Assembly (NCBI GenBank): GCA_944321295.1 | Contig: CALUKU010000017.1 | Coordinates: 1-64,000, forward strand | Direction: 5' to 3' | DNA from: an uncultured Prevotella sp. | GTDB taxonomy: Bacteria; Bacteroidota; Bacteroidia; Bacteroidales; Bacteroidaceae | DNA length: 64,000 nucleotides | Part shown: positions 58,963-64,000 of the stretch, piece by piece | Layout: each line of letters opens with the position of its first letter | How positions within the stretch are numbered: position 1 is the first letter of the stretch | Made by a program: the position numbers and the translations under genes | Notes under the pieces: model-generated | Database searches by the model: none | Told to the model about the DNA's origin: nothing | What the model saw: only the letters and a program-made list of their open reading frames with translations

Positions 58963-59784
58963 ATGCAGAAATACGCCGACTACATTGAAAAGATAGAGAT
59001 AGAGTCGCTCTGGAGCGGCCGCCGCCACGTAGTGTGGGAACTCGACCGCAAGGTGAACATCCTCAGCGGCATTAACGGCGTGGGCAAGAGCACCATCCTG
59101 AACAAGCTCGTAAAGAGCATCGGGCCTACCGGCGACCTTACAAGCAACGCCCTCAAGGGCGTGCACATAACGCCCTACCCCGCCGACGCCACCCACGTAA
59201 GGCACGACGTGATACGCTCGTTCGACCGCCCGCTGCTCAACGCCGACATGCTGGCGGAGGTCGGCGCCAACCTCGTAACCGAGCTCGACTGGCAGCTGTT
59301 CAAGCTGCAGCGCAAGTATCTGGACTACCAGGTGAACATAGGCAACCGCATAATCAACGCCCTGCAGAGCGGCAGCCCCGACGCCGCGGCCAGGGCGCAG
59401 GCCATATCGGAGCCTAAACGGAAGTTCCAGGACTTGATTGACGACCTCTTCTCGGACACCGGCAAGAAGATAATACGCAGCGAGAACGAGATACGCTTCA
59501 CGCAGATAGGCGAGACGCTCTACCCCTACCAGCTGTCGAGCGGCGAGAAGCAGATACTCGCCATACTGCTCACCGTGCTCATAGAGGACAACCGCCCCTA
59601 CGTGCTCTTCATGGACGAGCCGGAGGTAAGCCTGCACGTGGAGTGGCAGAAGCGGCTCGTTGACCTCATTCTGGAGCTTAACGAGAACGTGCAGATTATC
59701 CTCACGACACACTCGCCGGCAGTCGTCATGAACGGATGGATTGACAAGATAACCGAGGTGAGCGACATCACCGACAACGAGTGA
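58963..59784 (+). CDS. AAA (ABC-type) ATPase of a DUF4435 pair
   Basis: 273 residues. Walker A GINGVGKST at 36-44, ABC-like signature QLSSGEKQ near 192, Walker B VLFMDEPEVSLH near 214 and H-loop TTHSPAV near 248. This is the OLD/RecF-like ATPase type. The next gene, 39 bp downstream, encodes a DUF4435 protein. ATPase plus DUF4435/TOPRIM is the gene pair of PARIS (AriA/AriB) and OLD-like phage defence, but this ATPase is shorter than the AriA proteins I recall. The pair is also common in Bacteroidales chromosomes, so housekeeping is possible. Confidence 0.85.
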   Translation: MQKYADYIEKIEIESLWSGRRHVVWELDRKVNILSGINGVGKSTILNKLVKSIGPTGDLTSNALKGVHITPYPADATHVRHDVIRSFDRPLLNADMLAEVGANLVTELDWQLFKLQRKYLDYQVNIGNRIINALQSGSPDAAARAQAISEPKRKFQDLIDDLFSDTGKKIIRSENEIRFTQIGETLYPYQLSSGEKQILAILLTVLIEDNRPYVLFMDEPEVSLHVEWQKRLVDLILELNENVQIILTTHSPAVVMNGWIDKITEVSDITDNE

Positions 59785-59823
59785 CGCCCCGCCAAGACGA
59801 CACCGACGCACAACCTTTGAGCC

Positions 59824-60843
59824 ATGACTAAACGCCTGAAAGACAACATCACGTCAGACTACTTCGGCGCGGCCAACCGCCTGAAGTCGAAGAAGGCCCG
59901 GCGGCGCATAGCAGCCTACGTGGAGAGCTACGACGACGTGCTCTTCTGGCGCACGCTGCTCGGCGCCTACGAGGACGACACACGCTACTTCGAGGTAATG
60001 CTGCCGTCGCACAAGACGCTGGAGCGCGGCAAGCGCTCCGTGCTGATGAACCTGATATACAACAACGTGGGGCAGGACATGATCGCGTGCGTGGACGCCG
60101 ACTACGACTACCTTATGCAGGGCGCCACCGAAACGTCGCGCAACATCATCAGCAACAAGTTCGTCTTCCACACCTACGCTTACTCCATAGAGAACCTGCA
60201 GTGCTACGCCCCGTCGCTGCACAACGTCTGCGTAATGGTGACGCTCAACGATCACGCCGTGTTCGACTTCGCCGACTTCATGCGGCAGTACAGCGCCGCC
60301 GTCTTCCCCCTGTTCGTATGGTCGATATGGCACTACCGCCGCAACATCTACGGGCAGTTCACCATCACCGAGTTCAACAAGGTGGCCGAGGTAGGCGGCT
60401 TCAACGTCAACGCGCCCGAGGCGGCCATCGCCAACCTGCGCAACAAGGTGTGGAAGAAGGTGAACTGGCTGCAGCGCAAACACCCCGACGCCAAGGAGTC
60501 GTACCTAAAGCTCAAGCGCGAGCTGATACGCCTCGGCGTGACGCCCGAAACGACCTACCTCTACATCCAGGGGCACCACCTCTTCGACAAGATCGTAATG
60601 CCGCTGATGAACAAGGTGTGCGGCATACTGATACGCGAGCGCGAAGCCGAGATACGCCGCCAGGCCGTCCACGCAACGCAGATGCGCAACGAGCTGTCGT
60701 GCTACTCGCACAGCGTGCAGGACATAGAGCAGATGTTGAAGAAGAACACGGGCTACGTCATGTCGCCGCAGTTCGCCCGGATGAGGCGCGACATAGAAAG
60801 GTTTCTGGAAAACAAAGATAAGGAAACGGAAAGTGAAGAGTGA
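59824..60843 (+). CDS. DUF4435 (TOPRIM-like) protein
   Basis: 339 residues. The TOPRIM-like pattern of DUF4435 is visible: acidic start AAYVESYDDVLFWRTLLGAYE near 31-50 and DxD in ACVDADYDYL near 88-97, then VFHTYAYSIENLQCY. In PARIS the partner AriB has this domain and acts as a nuclease when released by the ATPase. Here the gene follows the AAA ATPase gene and should be co-transcribed with it. The C-terminal half is helical and unassigned. The last codons (ETESEE) merge into a terminal inverted repeat. Confidence 0.8.
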   Translation: MTKRLKDNITSDYFGAANRLKSKKARRRIAAYVESYDDVLFWRTLLGAYEDDTRYFEVMLPSHKTLERGKRSVLMNLIYNNVGQDMIACVDADYDYLMQGATETSRNIISNKFVFHTYAYSIENLQCYAPSLHNVCVMVTLNDHAVFDFADFMRQYSAAVFPLFVWSIWHYRRNIYGQFTITEFNKVAEVGGFNVNAPEAAIANLRNKVWKKVNWLQRKHPDAKESYLKLKRELIRLGVTPETTYLYIQGHHLFDKIVMPLMNKVCGILIREREAEIRRQAVHATQMRNELSCYSHSVQDIEQMLKKNTGYVMSPQFARMRRDIERFLENKDKETESEE

Positions 60844-60921
60844 AAAACGAAGAGTGGAAAATCCGCCTGCCGACGTTTGCCGGGTATCGGATTTCCCACT
60901 CTTCGCTTTTCACTCTTCACT
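60832..60921. terminator. long inverted repeat between convergent genes
   Basis: AGTGAAGAGTGAAAA-(A)CGAAGAGTGG.AAATCCG and its approximate reverse complement CGGATTT.CCACTCTTCG...CACTCTTCACT flank a 25-nt centre. The left arm starts within the DUF4435 stop region; the mannose isomerase gene converges. Likely bidirectional terminator built from a dispersed repeat. Confidence 0.65.
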
Positions 60922-60925
60922 CTGA

Positions 60926-61891
60926 CTATACGTAAGTTTCAATGAATTTAATAGCTCCGCTGACGTTAAGCACGTCGGTCGTGGCAGGCACGAGCATGGT
61001 TTCGCCCTCGCGCAGCGATGTTTCGTTGCCCTCGCCGTCGGTGAACACGCCCTCGCCCTTTACGCCGATGATTATCACGAAGCTGTCAAGCTCGCTGTAG
61101 TCGAGCGTCATCGGCTCGTCAAGGTCATACACGGCCGTGTTGAAATACTTACACCTTACAAGCCCCACGCCCTGGTTCTTGGCCGGAATATAGTTTGTGC
61201 GGTAGTCCTTGCGCACGGTGTAGTCGATACATTCGGCGGCCTCCTCGGTGTGCAGCTCGCGCAGGTTGCCGTCCTTGTCGCGGCGGTTGAAGTCGTAAAT
61301 ACGGTACGTCGTGTCCGACGTCTGCTGTATCTCCACCAGGAAACAGCCGCGGCCAATGCTGTGTATGCGCCCCGACGGAATGAAGAAACAGTCGTCGGCC
61401 TTCACCGGGAAGGTGGCTATGGCGTCGCATATGGTGCCGTCGGCCACCATCCGCTTATATGTTTCGGGCGTTATGTTGTCCTTCAGTCCGCACAGCAGGC
61501 GGGCCTCCGGCGCCGAGTCCATCATGTACCACATTTCCGTCTTGCCGTTCTTCAGCCCCTTCTTACGGGCCGTTTCGTCGTCGGGATGCACCTGTATCGA
61601 CAGGTCGTTACCTGCGTCGATGAACTTGACGAGCAGCGGAAAGTCGTTGCCGAAGCGCCGGTAGTTGTCTGCTCCAACAAGTTTCTCCTTCATATCGGCC
61701 ACAATGTCGGTCAGCTTACGCCCCTCGTAGGGGCCGTTGGCGGCCACGCTCTCGCTGCCTTCGACGCCTGACACCTCCCAGCTCTCGCCTATCTGCATGT
61801 CACGGCAGCTGTCGATATGCTTGAAGCCGGCAATCCTACGGCCGCCCCAAATAGTCTGTTTGAGTATCGGCTTGAATTTAATCGGTTGCAT
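60926..61891 (-). CDS. manA: type I mannose-6-phosphate isomerase
   Basis: 321 residues. The zinc ligands lie in QVHPDD (His102), E119 (KTEMWY) and His177 (IPSGRIHSIG). The enzyme interconverts fructose-6-phosphate and mannose-6-phosphate and so feeds GDP-mannose and capsule sugars, which fits with the export genes in this region although it is not next to them. Length is that of the short bacterial form. No clear promoter is seen; trkH and trkA lie upstream on the same strand with a 49-bp gap. Confidence 0.92.
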   Translation of the reverse strand: MQPIKFKPILKQTIWGGRRIAGFKHIDSCRDMQIGESWEVSGVEGSESVAANGPYEGRKLTDIVADMKEKLVGADNYRRFGNDFPLLVKFIDAGNDLSIQVHPDDETARKKGLKNGKTEMWYMMDSAPEARLLCGLKDNITPETYKRMVADGTICDAIATFPVKADDCFFIPSGRIHSIGRGCFLVEIQQTSDTTYRIYDFNRRDKDGNLRELHTEEAAECIDYTVRKDYRTNYIPAKNQGVGLVRCKYFNTAVYDLDEPMTLDYSELDSFVIIIGVKGEGVFTDGEGNETSLREGETMLVPATTDVLNVSGAIKFIETYV

Positions 61892-61940
61892 CTATTTCAT
61901 GTTTTGTGTTAAGAGTAGTGTTTGTATAGTTTTTGGTTTG

Positions 61941-63398
61941 CTAATTCTCCTTCCAGAAAGCGCGCGTGAACAGCACTATTACGCTGAGGAACTCAAGACG
62001 CCCCATCAGCATAAGCGCCGAGCATATCCACTTGGCGGCGTCGGGCAGGCTGCTCCACGACATCGTCGGGCCTATCTCCCCGCCGAGCGCCGGGCCTACG
62101 TTGCTCGCGCTGCTTATGGCTATCGTTATGGCGTTGGTGCTCTCAAGGCCCATCATCTTAAAGCAGAAGAAGGCCGCGAGGCACGACACGCCGTAAAGGG
62201 CGAGGAACACCAGCAGCGTAGCCTGTGACTGATATGTGATGTTCGTGCCGTTAAGCTTCAGCGGTATGACCGCCCGCGGATGCAGGATATGCTTGAACTC
62301 GTTGCGTATCATCTTAAGCAGCATGGCGCCGCGGACACACTTTATACCGCCGCTCGTGCTTCCGGCGCACGAGCCGAACACCATGCAGATAGTCAGTACG
62401 ACCCACGTCAGGTGAGGCCAAAGCCCCGCGTCGGTGTTGAAAAGGCCGGTAGTAGATATGAACGACGACACCTGGAACAGGGCGTTCCTGAACGCCTCGG
62501 CCGCAGGAACGCCGCTCTGCGTCGTAAGGATATAGGCTATGAACAGCGTCGACAGCGAGATTACCATGAGGTAAAAGCGCAACTCCGAGTCTTTGACAAA
62601 GGCCTTAAACTTGCCCTTGAACATGAGTAGATAGAGCAAGGAGAAGTTTATTCCCGACAAAATCATGAATATCGCCGCCGTATAATCAATCGCGGCGGAG
62701 TCAAAGAAGGCTATGCTGGCGTTATGAGTGGAAAACCCGCCCGTGGCGGTTATCGACATTGAATAGTTCACGCTGTCAAAGACGTCCATGCCGAACAGCC
62801 AGAAACACGCGGCGCAACCTGCCGTGAGGATGAGGTAAATGGCCCAAATCCACTTGGCGGTGGTGCTCAGGCGGGGGTGCATCTTGCTCTTTATGGGGCC
62901 TGTGGCCTCAGCTGAGAACACCTTGACGCTTCCTCCTACGAGCGACGGAAGTATGGCGATGGTGAAGAACATTATGCCCAAACCGCCTATCCAGTGGGTC
63001 AGCGAGCGCCAGAAAAGCAGCCCGTGGGGCAGCGCCTCGACGTCGTCGATGATGGTGGCGCCCGTCGTCGTGAAGCCCGACATTGTTTCAAAGAAGGCGT
63101 CAGTGTAGCTCGTCAGGTAACCGCTGACGACAAACGGCAGCGCGCCGATGGCGCTGAAGACGACCCAGATGACCGTTACCAGCAGGTAAGCCTCGCGCCG
63201 TCCCATGCTGTTCTCAGCCTGGTAGCCCTTATACTTAAGGCCGATGGCGGCGAGCACGGTCAGGGCTATGGTGGCAAGGAACGCCAGGACGTCGTCCTCG
63301 CGGTAATAAACCGACACGGCAAGGCATGCCAACAGCATTATGGCCTCGATGAAAAGCAACGAGCCCATGACCTTGTAAACAAGCTTAAAGTTTATCAT
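61941..63398 (-). CDS. trkH: TrkH/KtrB-family potassium uptake permease
   Basis: 485 residues with 10-12 hydrophobic segments. Four K+-filter-like loops are visible (GFTTTGATI near 108, TATGGFSTHN, FISTTGLFNTD, and SSASNVGPALGGEIG). It is the membrane part of low-affinity potassium uptake, working with the cytoplasmic TrkA protein encoded 9 bp upstream on the same strand. The length agrees with TrkH. Likely one operon trkA-trkH, perhaps with manA. Confidence 0.93.
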   Translation of the reverse strand: MINFKLVYKVMGSLLFIEAIMLLACLAVSVYYREDDVLAFLATIALTVLAAIGLKYKGYQAENSMGRREAYLLVTVIWVVFSAIGALPFVVSGYLTSYTDAFFETMSGFTTTGATIIDDVEALPHGLLFWRSLTHWIGGLGIMFFTIAILPSLVGGSVKVFSAEATGPIKSKMHPRLSTTAKWIWAIYLILTAGCAACFWLFGMDVFDSVNYSMSITATGGFSTHNASIAFFDSAAIDYTAAIFMILSGINFSLLYLLMFKGKFKAFVKDSELRFYLMVISLSTLFIAYILTTQSGVPAAEAFRNALFQVSSFISTTGLFNTDAGLWPHLTWVVLTICMVFGSCAGSTSGGIKCVRGAMLLKMIRNEFKHILHPRAVIPLKLNGTNITYQSQATLLVFLALYGVSCLAAFFCFKMMGLESTNAITIAISSASNVGPALGGEIGPTMSWSSLPDAAKWICSALMLMGRLEFLSVIVLFTRAFWKEN

Positions 63399-63407
63399 CG
63401 CTGAGCC

Positions 63408-64000
63408 TTAATTGAAGAATTTTTCTATCTTCGACATGTTGACGTTGTGGCAGAAGACTACGACTATGTCGCCAGCCTCAATCTGCGAGCCTCCCGAAAC
63501 GAGATGTCCCTCGCCGCGGCGGACAAGCCCGCCGATGGTGGTTCCGTGCGGAAGGCCGAGCTCGAACACCTTTTTCTTTGTGACCTTGGAGCCTTGCTGG
63601 GCGGTGAACTCAGCCACGTCGGCGTTAGCAGTCATAAGGAAACGGGTGTTCTTAACGTCGGCGTCGAGCATCATCTGGTAGATATGGCTGGCCGCAATGG
63701 CCTTCTTGTTGATGATGGTGCCTATGTCAAGGCTCTCGGCCATCTTGACATAATCAATATTCTCAACCATGGCGATGGTCTTGCGCACGCCCAGGCGCTT
63801 GGCCGTAAGACACGCCAGGATGTTAGTTTCAGCGTTGCCGGTAAGGGCTACGAAGGCCTGTGTGTTCTTGACGCCCTCCTCGATGAGGAGCGATATGTCA
63901 CGTCCGTCGCCGTTGATCACCATCACGTTGTCGTTGTCAACCACCTCGTTGATGTGCTCACAGCGCTTCTCGTCGGCCTCGAATATCTTCACGCTCATGT
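63408..64000 (-). CDS. trkA: TrkA potassium uptake regulator, C-terminal part (gene runs off the window)
   Basis: 196 residues are visible. They contain a second NAD-binding TrkA-N domain (KIFEADEKRCEHINEVVDN..., MVINGDGRDISLL, FVALTGNAETNILACL) and a TrkA-C domain (KKVFELGLPHGTTIGGLVRR). A complete TrkA has about 450 residues with two such N/C pairs, so the first half lies beyond base 64,000; the methionine at 63998 is internal. It gates TrkH with nucleotide binding. Confidence 0.9.
   Translation of the reverse strand, partial: MSVKIFEADEKRCEHINEVVDNDNVMVINGDGRDISLLIEEGVKNTQAFVALTGNAETNILACLTAKRLGVRKTIAMVENIDYVKMAESLDIGTIINKKAIAASHIYQMMLDADVKNTRFLMTANADVAEFTAQQGSKVTKKKVFELGLPHGTTIGGLVRRGEGHLVSGGSQIEAGDIVVVFCHNVNMSKIEKFFN

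Overview
The window looks like a Bacteroidales chromosome, probably Prevotellaceae-like, carrying the right-hand part of an integrated tailed phage. Evidence for the host: TAnnTTTG-type -7 promoter boxes, few Shine-Dalgarno sites, a Wza/Wzc capsule export pair with a C-terminal tyrosine cluster, and host-style dispersed repeats (AATTAAAAATGAA-type runs, G+C palindromes between genes). Taxonomy below order is inference.

Phage part, about 1 to 47,160. (1) 1-1,050: the end of a rightward late operon. (2) 1,050-3,560: an AT-rich lysogeny region with leftward accessory genes, a self-cleaving CI-like repressor, and divergent Cro-like and HTH genes. (3) 3,700-4,820: a small membrane protein, a frameshift-broken gene, a tRNA-like gene with an abnormal anticodon region, and terminators. 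(4) 4,870-8,510: a RecT / coiled-coil / RecE-like recombination cassette with DUF1367. (5) 8,630-13,590: SNF2-type helicase, an Acb2/Tad1-like protein (possible anti-CBASS), DUF4494, DUF1064 nuclease and a DUF4373 replication protein. (6) 13,584-22,010: cytosine methyltransferase overlapped by a second open frame, YopX, a radical SAM enzyme, a MazG-like hydrolase and many short genes coupled by ATGA overlaps. (7) 22,024-30,730: virion genes (a P22 gp10-like beta-propeller protein, a P22-type portal, a small terminase-like protein and two probable ejection proteins). (8) 30,743-47,014: one 5,423-codon polyvalent protein gene with MuF-C-like, pyrophosphatase-like, N6-adenine methyltransferase, strawberry-notch-type helicase, zincin and LPD38-like regions. 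No integrase, large terminase, major capsid or lysis gene was recognised; if the element is intact they lie left of the window.

Host part, about 47,160 to 64,000. The phage interrupts a secreted or envelope protein gene whose 3' part resumes at 47,164. Then follow Wza and Wzc (capsule/exopolysaccharide export), an alpha/beta hydrolase, glycerate kinase, a GH3 beta-glucosidase, cysteine synthase, an EamA transporter, an AAA ATPase + DUF4435 pair resembling PARIS/OLD-type defence, mannose-6-phosphate isomerase, and TrkH and TrkA potassium uptake genes, the last running off the window.

The most unusual signals are alternative-frame ORFs that look more protein-like than the annotated frame (inside the giant gene's linkers and inside the methyltransferase), and 9-bp-period degenerate repeats that recur between phage genes and also, always in the same reading frame, inside them.
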